From Promicromonospora sukumoe (GTDB lineage: Bacteria; Actinomycetota; Actinomycetes; Actinomycetales; Cellulomonadaceae), in the NCBI RefSeq assembly GCF_014137995.1, contig NZ_JACGWV010000001.1, positions 3,162,001-3,226,000 on the forward strand: a DNA stretch of 64,000 bases. Reading direction: 5' to 3'. The notes beneath the pieces are model-generated. The model was given only the letters and a program-made list of their open reading frames with translations. It was not told the DNA's origin and did not search any database. The first letter of the stretch is position 1. Each line of letters starts with the position of its first letter. This document shows positions 54,540 through 62,653 of the stretch, one piece after another. The position numbers and the translations under genes were made by a program.

Positions 54540-55357
54540 GAGATGGCCCCCTTCCGCCCGACCAGCGCGGAGATCCCGGAGACCAGGAACACCAGCACCG
54601 TCATGACGATCGCGGTGGCCGACGCCGCGGCCCAGTCGACGGTGACGCTCGCGTACGAGAAGAGCTGGGTGGACAGCATGCGCTGGCTGGACCCGCCCAG
54701 CAGGTACGGCGTGGTGTAGGCGGTCACGGAGCCTGCGAAGACGAGCGTGGCCGCGACGACGATGCCCGGCAGCGACAGCGGCACCAGGATGGTCCAGAAG
54801 GACCGGGTACGGCTGGCGCCCAGGCCGCGGGCGGCCTCGTCGAGGCCGGGATCGACCTGCGCGACGGCGGAGTAGCACGTGATGACGGCCAGCGGCAGGA
54901 AGAGCTGCACCAGGCCGAGCACGATCGCCAGCTCCGTGTACAGGAGCTGGGGCGCCTCCTCGACGATGCCCAGCCCGGTCAGGATCTGCCCGATGACGCC
55001 GTTGGAGCCGAGCACCACGAGCCAGCCGAAGGTGCGCACCACGTTGCTCAGCAGCAGCGGGAAGATCGCCAGCGCGAGCAGCACGCCCGCCCACCGGGAC
55101 TGCGAACGGGCCAGCAGCGAGGCGATCGGGAACCCGAGCACCACGCAGATGGCGGTGACGACCAGGCCGATGCGCACCGTGCGCCAGATGATGCCGAGGT
55201 CGTAGGGGTCGGTGAGCATCGCGCCCATGCGCTCGAGCACCTGGGCGAACGTCACGCCGGGTGGGGCGAAGAGCATCGCGACCGCCGGCAGCAGGAACCC
55301 GACGAGCAGGAACGCCAGCCCCGGCAGGAGCAGCAGAAGTGTGGAACGTGCTCGCAC
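54536..55357 (-). CDS. ABC transporter permease (PotB-type)
   Basis: A 273-residue permease, first gene of the operon, with six hydrophobic segments and the EAA loop LDEAARGLGASRTRSF near 175-190. GTG 55357 is close to a LacI-type operator at 55375-55388, so it is probably the regulated transcript start. Overlaps the second permease by 4 bases. Confidence 0.94.
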   Translation of the reverse strand: MRARSTLLLLLPGLAFLLVGFLLPAVAMLFAPPGVTFAQVLERMGAMLTDPYDLGIIWRTVRIGLVVTAICVVLGFPIASLLARSQSRWAGVLLALAIFPLLLSNVVRTFGWLVVLGSNGVIGQILTGLGIVEEAPQLLYTELAIVLGLVQLFLPLAVITCYSAVAQVDPGLDEAARGLGASRTRSFWTILVPLSLPGIVVAATLVFAGSVTAYTTPYLLGGSSQRMLSTQLFSYASVTVDWAAASATAIVMTVLVFLVSGISALVGRKGAIS

Positions 55358-55374
55358 GAGCCGTCTTTCGTTGA

Positions 55375-55388
55375 TGGAACCGGTTGCA
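55375..55388. promoter_or_regulatory. LacI-type operator upstream of the ABC operon
   Basis: TGGAACCGGTTGCA has the central CG-flanked dyad AACCGGTT and outer TG/CA of LacI-family operators. It lies 18 bases before GTG 55357. Confidence 0.75.
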
Positions 55389-55464
55389 ACGGACCCTAAG
55401 GCATGCGCGCCCGCGGTCCCGCCCTGTCTCGTTAACTTCGTGTAACAGGGCCGGGCAGAGCGGG

Positions 55465-55478
55465 CGGAATCGGTTGCA
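55465..55478. promoter_or_regulatory. LacI-type operator upstream of the LacI gene
   Basis: CGGAATCGGTTGCA matches the 55375-55388 site at 12 of 14 bases and lies just before the -10 TAGAGT (55488-55493) of the lacI gene, implying autoregulation. Confidence 0.7.
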
Positions 55479-55487
55479 TCGGCCGTC

Positions 55488-55493
55488 TAGAGT
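55488..55493 (+). promoter_or_regulatory. -10 box of LacI gene
   Basis: TAGAGT with a short leader and AGGAGG before GTG 55518; unlike many neighbours this mRNA has a ribosome site. Confidence 0.5.
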
Positions 55494-55517
55494 GTCCCCA
55501 TCGACCTAGGAGGTACG

Positions 55518-56459
55518 GTGCCTGATCTGTCCGACGTCGCCGCGGTGGCCGGCGTCTCGAAGGCGACGGCGTCACGCGCGCTGAACGGGAGCGGCCTGGT
55601 GGCCGCGGCGACCGCCGTCAAGGTCGCGGCGGCTGCCGCGCGCCTCGGGTACGTGCCCAACCGCGCCGCGCGCGAGCTCGCCCGCGGGCGCACCGGCATC
55701 ATCGCCATCGTGGTGCCGACGCTGGACAACACCTTCTTCACGCCGATCATCGCGGGCGCCCAGGCGCGGGCCGAGGAGGCCGGGCTCCAGCTCACCGTCG
55801 CCGTGCACGCCCTGGACTCCGCGGACGCGGTCGAGCGGCTGGCCCGGCAGGTCGACGGGTTCCTCGTCGTCGCGCCGCGCGGCAGCGACACCCTGGTCGC
55901 GAGCACGGGCGCGGCCAAGCCCGCGGTGCTGGTGGACCGCGAGATCGACGGCATGACGTCGGTCGTCGCCGACACCGCGACCGCCTTCGGCACGCTGACC
56001 ACGCGGCTCGCCGACGAGGGGCACCGGCGCATCGTCTACGTGGGCGGCCCCGAGGGGTCGTGGCAGGACCGGCAGCGCACGGCCGCCGTGCGCGACGCCG
56101 CGGACCGGGCCGGTGCGGAGCTGACCGTGCTCGGCCCGCGCCCGCCGACGTTCGTCGCGGGCGTCGAGGTGACGCCCGCCGTGGTCGAGACGGGTGCTTC
56201 CGCCGTCGTCCCGTACGCGACGTCGATCGGGCTGGGCCTGCTGCTGGCGCTGGGCACGCGCGGCGTCGAGGTGCCGCGCGACCTGGTGGTCAGCACGGAG
56301 CCGACGGTCATCGAGGCGCTCGGCCTGGAGCACACGCCCGCCATCGACGTGGACGGCGAAGAGCTGGGCCGCACCGCGATGGACCTGCTGGCGCGGCAGC
56401 TCGACGGGCAGGACGAGCCCGGCCGTCAGGTGCGGCTGCCGGTGCCGGTGCGGGGCTGA
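55518..56459 (+). CDS. LacI-family repressor
   Basis: A 313-residue repressor: helix-turn-helix with hinge (1-about 58; LSDVAAVAGVSKATASRALNG) and a ribose-binding-protein-like effector domain (about 60-313). It is somewhat short for the family. It is divergent from the ABC/deaminase operon, and matching operators sit at both promoters, so it very likely controls that operon and itself; the ligand is unknown. GTG 55518 with AGGAGG 4 bases upstream. Confidence 0.94.
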   Translation: MPDLSDVAAVAGVSKATASRALNGSGLVAAATAVKVAAAAARLGYVPNRAARELARGRTGIIAIVVPTLDNTFFTPIIAGAQARAEEAGLQLTVAVHALDSADAVERLARQVDGFLVVAPRGSDTLVASTGAAKPAVLVDREIDGMTSVVADTATAFGTLTTRLADEGHRRIVYVGGPEGSWQDRQRTAAVRDAADRAGAELTVLGPRPPTFVAGVEVTPAVVETGASAVVPYATSIGLGLLLALGTRGVEVPRDLVVSTEPTVIEALGLEHTPAIDVDGEELGRTAMDLLARQLDGQDEPGRQVRLPVPVRG

Positions 56460-56461
56460 GC

Positions 56462-57319
56462 TCAGCGCAGCATGATCACGAGCTGCGTGAGCAGTGGCGC
56501 CACGAGAAGGGCCGGCAGCAGGTCGCCGACGGGGATCTGCTTGAGGTGCAGCAGCCGCAGCGCGATGCCCACGAGCATGAGGCCGCCGGTCGCCGTGAGC
56601 GCTGCGATGTGCGCGTCTGGCAGCACCGACCCGAGCAGCACGCCGGCGAGCGTCACCAGGCCCTGGACCACGGCGACGGAGACCGCGGAGAGCAGCACCC
56701 CGACGCCGAACGACGACGCGAACGCGAGCGCCGCGAACCCGTCGAGCACGGACTTGAGCAGGAGCTGGTCGATGCCGCGGCCCAGGCCGTCGGACAGCGA
56801 CCCGAGGATCGCGAGCGGCCCGACGCAGAACAGCAGCGACGCGGTGAGCCACCCCTCGATGAAGCGTTCGCGGGCCGCGGGGTCCTGCCCGCGCTCGGTG
56901 TCGTCGATCAGCACGGGGCGCCGGGAGCCGCGCCGCCCGTCGGTCGGTCGCCCGCCGGACTCGCGCCCGTCGGACCGCTGCCCGCCGGACTTCCGGGCGA
57001 GCCAGCCCTGGATGGTGCCGGCGAGCCCCTCCAACCGGGACTCGATGCGCAGCAGCGAGCCGGCGATGCCGCCGATCAGCAGCGAGCCGAGCACGATGAG
57101 CACGGGTGCGCCGGAGCCCGTCGCGGCGACGAAGGCGGCGTCGGTGACGGCCATCGCGGACAGCGCGGCGACCAGCAGGGTCACGAGGCCGAGGATGTCG
57201 GTCACGACGGCGTGGGTGCGCTGCGGCAGCCGGTGCCCCACGGCCATGCCGAGCAGCGACCCGACGACGATCGTCCCGACGTTGACGAGAGTGCCCAGGC
57301 CCGGGAAGTCGACGTTCAC
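56462..57319 (-). CDS. DUF554 membrane protein
   Basis: A 285-residue DUF554 (YqgA-like) protein with about seven hydrophobic segments and an unusually long cytoplasmic loop (about 105-150: RKSGGQRSDGRESGGRP is part) containing near-repeats of SGGQRSDGRE. GTLVNVGTIVVGSLLG at the start is family-typical. Function unknown; possible transporter. GTG 57319 with TAGGCT 6 bases upstream. Convergent with lacI, 2 bases apart. Confidence 0.85.
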   Translation of the reverse strand: MNVDFPGLGTLVNVGTIVVGSLLGMAVGHRLPQRTHAVVTDILGLVTLLVAALSAMAVTDAAFVAATGSGAPVLIVLGSLLIGGIAGSLLRIESRLEGLAGTIQGWLARKSGGQRSDGRESGGRPTDGRRGSRRPVLIDDTERGQDPAARERFIEGWLTASLLFCVGPLAILGSLSDGLGRGIDQLLLKSVLDGFAALAFASSFGVGVLLSAVSVAVVQGLVTLAGVLLGSVLPDAHIAALTATGGLMLVGIALRLLHLKQIPVGDLLPALLVAPLLTQLVIMLR

Positions 57320-57325
57320 CGCGCG

Positions 57326-57331
57326 AGCCTA
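57326..57331 (-). promoter_or_regulatory. -10 box of DUF554 gene
   Basis: TAGGCT on the minus strand, 6 bases before GTG 57319. Confidence 0.5.
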
Positions 57332-57425
57332 CTGCGGCGCGGCGACGACGAACGGCAGTGCCCAGGAGGGAGACCGCACCCCTGATCGCGGAGGCCGCCC
57401 CCGGTGACGCACTGCCCGAGGTGTC

Positions 57426-57512
57426 GGGGAAGATGTACGCGATCGAGGTCCGTTGCTCTGGGTAGACATTGTCTACTGTCGGCAACGGACCTCAATCGCG
57501 TACGTCTTCCCC
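57426..57512. repeat. Long palindromic element, copy B
   Basis: Arms 57426-57456 and 57482-57512 (31 bases, 29 paired) enclose a 25-base loop that itself has a perfect 6-bp hairpin (57462-57467 with 57471-57476). It lies in the 398-base gap between DUF554 and SDR, which contains no gene. Shares core and right arm with copy A. Confidence 0.9.
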
Positions 57513-57564
57513 CGGCGCTCGACCGCAGCGAACCTCGACGCCCGTCACCGCACAACGGAGCCGG

Positions 57565-57647
57565 GGGAAGACCTACGCAGCCGAGGGGGTAACGGAGACG
57601 TCGCACTGCTACCTCACCGTTACCCCCTCGGCTGCGTAGGTCTTCCC
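57565..57647. repeat. Long palindromic element, copy C
   Basis: Arms 57565-57595 and 57617-57647 are exact 31-base reverse complements with a 21-base loop. The outer ends (GGGAAGA, then TACGC) match copy B, but the inner part differs. It follows B by about 50 bases in the same gene-free gap. Confidence 0.92.
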
Positions 57648-57717
57648 TCGGACCGACAAGGTGACGTGCCGGACCGCGCGCACCACGGTGCCGCGCCCAG
57701 CGCCCAGCGCCCTGTCC

Positions 57718-58497
57718 TCAGTGCACCGAGAACCCGCCGTCGACGAACAGCGAGTGGCCCGTGACGTAGCCCGAGGCGGCGCTCGCGAGGAAGACGGCGG
57801 CGCCCGCGAAGTCCTCGGGCACGCCGTTGCGGCCCACGGTGGTGCGGGCGGCGAGGGCTGCGACGCGGGCGGCGTCGTCCTGCAGGCGCTGGTTCAGGGG
57901 CGTCAGGACGAAGCCGGGCACCAGGGTGTTCGCGGTGACGCCGCGCGACGACCAGGCCTCGGACTGGGAGCGGGCGAGCGACTCGAGGCCGCCCTTGGAG
58001 ACGCCGTAGACGCCGCTGTCGACGAACGAGCGGTGGGCCTGCTGCGAGGAGATGTGCACGAGCCGGCCGAAGCCGCGGTCGGCCATGCCGGGCGCGAACC
58101 GCTGCCCGAGCAGGAACGGGGCCTCCAGGTTGACCGTCATGGTGACGTCCCAGGTCGCCTGGTCGACCTCGCCGAGGTGCGGGCGCAGGTTGATGCCGGC
58201 GCTGTTGACGAGGATGTCGGGCTCACCGGCGGCCGCGACGATCCCGTCGGCGGCGGCCTGGATGCCGTCGCGGGTCGAGAGGTCGGCGACGACCGTCTCG
58301 ACGGCGCAGCCCCGCTCGCGCAGCCCGGCGGCGACGTCGTCCAGGCGCTCGGCGCCGCGGGCCACGAGCACGGTGCGCGCCCCGGCCTGGGCGAGCGCCT
58401 CGGCGATGGCGCGGCCGATGCCAGAGCTGCCGCCGGTCACCACGGCGGTGCGGCCCTCCAGGGAGAAGAGGGAGGCCAGGTAGTCGTGCGTCGTCAT
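57718..58497 (-). CDS. Short-chain dehydrogenase/reductase (gluconate 5-dehydrogenase-like)
   Basis: A 259-residue classical SDR. NAD(P) motif TGGSSGIGRA (21-30), NSAG (about 96-99), active-site Ser in HISSQQ and YGVSKGG (Tyr/Lys, about 163-167), and C-terminal GYVTGHSLFVDGGFS. It resembles gluconate 5-dehydrogenase and related polyol enzymes but the substrate is unknown. ATG 58497; divergent from metH. Confidence 0.92.
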   Translation of the reverse strand: MTTHDYLASLFSLEGRTAVVTGGSSGIGRAIAEALAQAGARTVLVARGAERLDDVAAGLRERGCAVETVVADLSTRDGIQAAADGIVAAAGEPDILVNSAGINLRPHLGEVDQATWDVTMTVNLEAPFLLGQRFAPGMADRGFGRLVHISSQQAHRSFVDSGVYGVSKGGLESLARSQSEAWSSRGVTANTLVPGFVLTPLNQRLQDDAARVAALAARTTVGRNGVPEDFAGAAVFLASAASGYVTGHSLFVDGGFSVH

Positions 58498-58573
58498 GGC
58501 GGGGACGATACCGCCGCGTCCCAGCAGGAGACCGCCTGCCGGGCACGCGCGGCGCCGTCGTCGGGCAGAGGCT

Positions 58574-58579
58574 TACGCT
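58574..58579 (+). promoter_or_regulatory. -10 box of metH
   Basis: TACGCT lies 6 bases before GTG 58586, so metH appears leaderless and has no room for a cobalamin riboswitch. Confidence 0.55.
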
Positions 58580-58585
58580 GCCCGA

Positions 58586-61500
58586 GTGACCGCCCTACCC
58601 ACCGCCCTGCCCGCGCTCGCCGAGCGTTCCGCCGCCCTCCTGGAGGCGATGCGCACGCGCGTGGTCGTGGCCGACGGCGCGATGGGCACGATGATCCAGG
58701 AGGCGAACCCGACCCTGGACGACTACCAGGGCCTGGAGGGCTGCAACGAGATCCTGACGGTCTCGCGGCCCGACCTCATCGCGGGCGTGCACGACGCGTT
58801 CCTCGCGGTGGGCGTGGACGCCATCGAGTCGAACACCTTCGGGGCGAACTGGTCGAACCTGTCGGACTACGGCATCGACGACCGCATCCGCGAGCTGGCC
58901 CGCGAGGGCGCCCGGATCGCGCGGGGACGCGCCGACGCCTTCTCGACGCCGGAGCGCCCGCGCTGGGTGCTGGGCTCGATGGGCCCCGGCACCAAGCTGC
59001 CGTCCCTGGGCCACACCACGTACGCCCACCTGCGGGACACCTTCGCGGAGCAGGCGGCGGGCCTCATCGAGGGCGGCGCGGACGCGCTGCTCATCGAGAC
59101 CAGCCAGGACCTGCTGCAGGCCAAGGCCGCCGTGACGGGCTGCCGGCAGGCGATGGCCGCCGCGTCGGACGGCGGCGTCGGGCAGCGGGTCGCGATCATC
59201 GTGTCGGTGACCGTCGAGACCACCGGGACCATGCTGATGGGCTCGGAGATCGGCGCGGCGCTGGTCGCGCTGCAGGCGCTGGACATCGACGCGATCGGCA
59301 TGAACTGCGCGACCGGCCCGGAGCAGATGAGCGAGCACCTGCGGCACCTGTCGCAGCACGCGCAGATGCCGGTGGCGTGCATGCCGAACGCGGGCCTGCC
59401 GGTGCTGGGCCCGCACGGCGCGTCCTACCCCCTGACGCCGCAGGAGCTGGCCGCGGCGCACACGCAGTTCGCGCGCGAGTTCGGGCTGGGCCTGGTGGGC
59501 GGCTGCTGCGGCACCACGCCGGAGCACATGCGGCTGGTGGTCGAGGCTGTGGGCGGGCAGCCCGTGGCCGTGCGCGAGCCGGCGCGGGAGAACGCCGTCG
59601 CCTCGCTGTACTCGGCGACGGACCTGCGCCAGGAGACGAGCTTCCTCGCGATCGGCGAGCGCACCAACGCCAACGGCTCCAAGGCGTTCCGCGAGGCGAT
59701 GCTGGAGAGCCGCTGGGACGACGTCGTCGACATCGCCCGCGCGCAGACCCGCGACGGCGCGCACCTGCTGGACGTGTGCGTGGACTACGTGGGGCGTGAC
59801 GGCGTCGCGGACGTGCGCGACGTCGTCTCCCGCCTGGCCTCCGCGAGCACGCTGCCGCTGGTGATCGACTCCACGGAGCCCGCCGTCATCCGCGCGGGCC
59901 TGGAGCTGCTGGGCGGGCGCGGCGTGGTCAACTCGGTGAACTTCGAGGACGGCGACGGGCCGACGTCGCGGTTCGGGCGGATCATGCCGGCGGTCGTGGA
60001 GCACGGCGCCGCCGTCGTCGCCCTGACGATCGACGAGGAGGGGCAGGCGCGCACCGCCGACGGCAAGGTCGACATCGCGTCGCGGCTGATCGACACCCTG
60101 GTGGGCGACTGGGGCATGCGGGTGGACGACATCATCGTCGACGCCCTGACGTTCCCCATCGCGACGGGCCAGGAGGAGACACGACGCGACGCGATCGAGA
60201 CCATCGAGGCGATCCGGCGCATCACGCGGAAGTACCCCGGGGTGCACACGACGCTCGGCGTCTCGAACGTGTCGTTCGGTCTCAACCCGGCCGCCCGCGC
60301 GGTGCTGAACTCGGTGTTCCTGCACGAGGCGACCGAGGCGGGGCTGGACTCGGCGATCGTGCACGCGGCGAAGATCCTGCCGCTGTCCTCCATCCCGGAC
60401 GAGCAGCGGCAGACGGCGCTGGACCTCGTGTGGGACAAGCGCGAGTGGGACGCCGACGGCAACCTCACCTACGACCCCCTGTCCAAGCTGCTGGACCTGT
60501 TCGAGGGCGTGGACGCCGGGGCGATCCGCGACGCGCGCGCCGCGGAGCTCGCGGGGCTGCCCGTGGGCGAGCGGCTCGCGCGGCGCATCATCGACGGCGC
60601 CCGCAAGGGCCTGGAGCCGGACATCGAGGAGGCCCTGGGCGATGGGATGAAGGCCCTGGACATCGTCAACGACCACCTGCTGGAGGGCATGAAGGTCGTC
60701 GGCGAGCTGTTCGGCAAGGGCGAGATGCAGCTCCCGTTCGTGCTGCAGTCGGCGGAGGTGATGAAGACCGCCGTCGCGCTGCTGGAGCCGCACATGGAGC
60801 GGGTCGAGGGCGACAACGGGTCGAAGGGCACGATCGTGCTGGCGACGGTGCGCGGCGACGTGCACGACATCGGCAAGAACCTCGTGGACATCATCCTGAC
60901 GAACAACGGCTACACGGTGGTCAACATCGGCATCAAGCAGCCGGTGAGCGCCATGATCGACGCCGCGATCGAGCACGACGCCGACGTCATCGGCATGTCG
61001 GGGCTGCTCGTGAAGTCGACCGTGGTGATGAAGGAGAACCTGGAGGAGCTGGCCTCGCGCGGGTTCGAGAAGCGCTGGCCGGTGCTGCTGGGCGGGGCAG
61101 CGCTGACCAGGACGTACGTCGAGGACGACCTCGCCGGCGCCTTCCCCGGCACCGTCCGGTACGCGAAGGACGCCTTCGAGGGTCTCCGGCTCATGGAGCC
61201 CCTGGTGCGGGTCGCGCGGGGCGCGTCGCCGGACGACGTCGCCCTGCCCGCGCTGCGCAAGCGCCGGCACGGCGTGGTGACGGTGACCCAGACGGCGCCC
61301 GAGGACCTGCCCGCCCGGTCCGACGTCGCCGCCGACAACCCGGTGCCGGACCCGCCGTTCTGGGGCACGCGGATCGTCAAGGGCGTGCAGCTCGCCGAGT
61401 ACGCGGCGTTCCTGGACGAGCGGGCGACGTTCATGGGCCAGTGGGGCCTCAAGCCGGGCCGCTCGGACGACGGCGCCTCCTACGAGGAGCTGGTCGAGAC

Positions 61501-62194
61501 CGAGGGGCGGCCGCGGCTCGCGGAGTGGATGGACCGCATCCTGACCGACAAAATCATGGACCCGACGGTCGTGTACGGGTACTTCCCGGTGTGGTCGGAG
61601 GGCGACGACGTCGTGGTCGCGCACCACGGCGACCTCGCCGGCATCGGGGCGCCCGACGGCGGCTCCGGTGGTCCCGTCGGGACGGAGCGGCTGCGGTTCC
61701 ACTTCCCGCGGCAGCGGCGCGACCGGCACCTGTGCCTGGCCGACTTCGTGCGGCCGCGGTCCTACGTCGAGGAGACGGGGCGGTTCGACGTGCTGCCGGT
61801 GCAGCTCGTGACGGTCGGCGACCTCGTTTCCGCGCACACCGCGAAGCTCTTCGAGGCGAACAAGTACCGCGAGTACATGGAGCTGCACGGCCTGTCGGTG
61901 CAGCTCACGGAGGCGCTGGCGGAGTTCTGGCACGCGCGGGTGCGGTCCGAGCTCGGGTTCGCGTCCGAGGAGCCCGGCACCGTGGAAGGCATGTTCAAGC
62001 TGGAGTACCGCGGGGCGCGGATGTCGCTCGGGTACCCGGCGTGCCCCGACATGGAGGACCGGCACAAGGTCGTGGAGCTGCTACGGCCGGAGCGGGTGGG
62101 GGTCACGCTGTCGGACGAGCTGCAGCTGCACCCGGAGCAGTCGACGGACGCGTTCGTGTTCCACCACCCGGAGGCCAAATACTTCTCCGTGTGA
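58586..62194 (+). CDS. metH: Cobalamin-dependent methionine synthase
   Basis: A 1202-residue enzyme that methylates homocysteine with 5-methyltetrahydrofolate through methylcobalamin. Domains in order: homocysteine-binding (1-about 335; zinc Cys241, Cys307, Cys308), pterin-binding (about 350-620; GERTNANGS), B12 cap and cobalamin domain (about 650-890; His760 in DVHDIGKN, the lower ligand, nearly the E. coli numbering), and the SAM-binding activation domain (about 930-1202). Full length and all ligands intact. GTG 58586 fits the leaderless pattern; longer frame to 58496 overlaps the divergent SDR. Certain function. Confidence 0.97.
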   Translation: MTALPTALPALAERSAALLEAMRTRVVVADGAMGTMIQEANPTLDDYQGLEGCNEILTVSRPDLIAGVHDAFLAVGVDAIESNTFGANWSNLSDYGIDDRIRELAREGARIARGRADAFSTPERPRWVLGSMGPGTKLPSLGHTTYAHLRDTFAEQAAGLIEGGADALLIETSQDLLQAKAAVTGCRQAMAAASDGGVGQRVAIIVSVTVETTGTMLMGSEIGAALVALQALDIDAIGMNCATGPEQMSEHLRHLSQHAQMPVACMPNAGLPVLGPHGASYPLTPQELAAAHTQFAREFGLGLVGGCCGTTPEHMRLVVEAVGGQPVAVREPARENAVASLYSATDLRQETSFLAIGERTNANGSKAFREAMLESRWDDVVDIARAQTRDGAHLLDVCVDYVGRDGVADVRDVVSRLASASTLPLVIDSTEPAVIRAGLELLGGRGVVNSVNFEDGDGPTSRFGRIMPAVVEHGAAVVALTIDEEGQARTADGKVDIASRLIDTLVGDWGMRVDDIIVDALTFPIATGQEETRRDAIETIEAIRRITRKYPGVHTTLGVSNVSFGLNPAARAVLNSVFLHEATEAGLDSAIVHAAKILPLSSIPDEQRQTALDLVWDKREWDADGNLTYDPLSKLLDLFEGVDAGAIRDARAAELAGLPVGERLARRIIDGARKGLEPDIEEALGDGMKALDIVNDHLLEGMKVVGELFGKGEMQLPFVLQSAEVMKTAVALLEPHMERVEGDNGSKGTIVLATVRGDVHDIGKNLVDIILTNNGYTVVNIGIKQPVSAMIDAAIEHDADVIGMSGLLVKSTVVMKENLEELASRGFEKRWPVLLGGAALTRTYVEDDLAGAFPGTVRYAKDAFEGLRLMEPLVRVARGASPDDVALPALRKRRHGVVTVTQTAPEDLPARSDVAADNPVPDPPFWGTRIVKGVQLAEYAAFLDERATFMGQWGLKPGRSDDGASYEELVETEGRPRLAEWMDRILTDKIMDPTVVYGYFPVWSEGDDVVVAHHGDLAGIGAPDGGSGGPVGTERLRFHFPRQRRDRHLCLADFVRPRSYVEETGRFDVLPVQLVTVGDLVSAHTAKLFEANKYREYMELHGLSVQLTEALAEFWHARVRSELGFASEEPGTVEGMFKLEYRGARMSLGYPACPDMEDRHKVVELLRPERVGVTLSDELQLHPEQSTDAFVFHHPEAKYFSV

Positions 62195-62204
62195 CGTCGG
62201 GCGG

Positions 62205-62588
62205 CTAAGCCTCGGCCGAAGCGGCCGACACCCACGGCTCCGACAACCGCCGGTACCGTGCCCGCAGCTCACGGGACTCCTGGTCCAGGTGCTCACGCCA
62301 GCAGCGCGCCGCTCGCACCTGAACCTCACGGTTCGGGGCGACCCCTGCCGGCAGCTTGTGCAGGACGCCGCGGATCGCGTCCAGCGACGCGCCGACGTCC
62401 TGCGACCACCGGATGAAGTGCACCTGCGCCAGGGAGACGTCGTCGAACCGCCGCTGGTTCCCCGGTGTGCGCCGGCTCCGGAGCAGACCGTGCTCGTCCC
62501 AGAAACGCACGGTCGAGGCCTTGACCCCGGCGCGCCTGGCGAGCTCTCCCACGCTCATCTCCGGCTGCTGTCCGCGAGGTTCGGTCAC
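62205..62588 (-). CDS. MerR-family regulator
   Basis: A 127-residue regulator with an N-terminal winged helix (10-75; MSVGELARRAGVKASTVRFWDEHGLL, read in part, then RRTPGNQRRFDD) and a dimerisation helix. No Cys of the metal or redox subclasses (SoxR, CueR) is at the C-terminus, so the effector is probably organic. GTG 62588 with TAGGCT 6 bases upstream. Divergent from the NmrA-like gene, whose promoter carries a MerR-type dyad. Confidence 0.92.
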   Translation of the reverse strand: MTEPRGQQPEMSVGELARRAGVKASTVRFWDEHGLLRSRRTPGNQRRFDDVSLAQVHFIRWSQDVGASLDAIRGVLHKLPAGVAPNREVQVRAARCWREHLDQESRELRARYRRLSEPWVSAASAEA

Positions 62589-62594
62589 CCCGCG

Positions 62595-62600
62595 AGCCTA
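62595..62600 (-). promoter_or_regulatory. -10 box of MerR gene
   Basis: TAGGCT on the minus strand, 6 bases before GTG 62588. Confidence 0.5.
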
Positions 62601-62616
62601 TCGAGCGACCGGTGCG

Positions 62617-62647
62617 TTGACTTCGACCCAGGTCGAAGTCGCACGAT
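62617..62647 (+). promoter_or_regulatory. MerR-type promoter with 19-bp spacer and perfect dyad
   Basis: -35 TTGACT (62617-62622) and -10 CACGAT (62642-62647) are 19 bases apart. The spacer carries a dyad with perfect 10-base arms (62619-62628 and 62631-62640) and a 2-base centre. This over-long spacer with a centred dyad is the hallmark of promoters activated by MerR proteins through DNA untwisting. ATG 62654 lies 6 bases on. Confidence 0.88.
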
Positions 62648-62653
62648 CACGGC

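Larger units (their letters stand above)
57320..57717. other. Gene-free region holding two palindromic elements
   Basis: About 400 bases between the DUF554 start and the SDR stop. Apart from the DUF554 -10 box and palindromic elements B and C, nothing coding is supported; frames open here are by-products of the palindromes. Confidence 0.7.

Noticed and set aside
57320..57717. Insertion-sequence remnant between DUF554 and SDR
   Set aside because: No transposase-like frame or DDE motif; the long inverted repeats are self-contained hairpins rather than IS ends.
58498..58585. Cobalamin riboswitch upstream of metH
   Set aside because: Only 88 bases separate metH from the divergent SDR and a -10 box lies 6 bases before the start, so there is no room.
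58595..62065. 1156-residue minus-strand frame opposite metH
   Set aside because: Low-complexity His/Arg/Val composition, no ribosome site, and full overlap with a complete metH.
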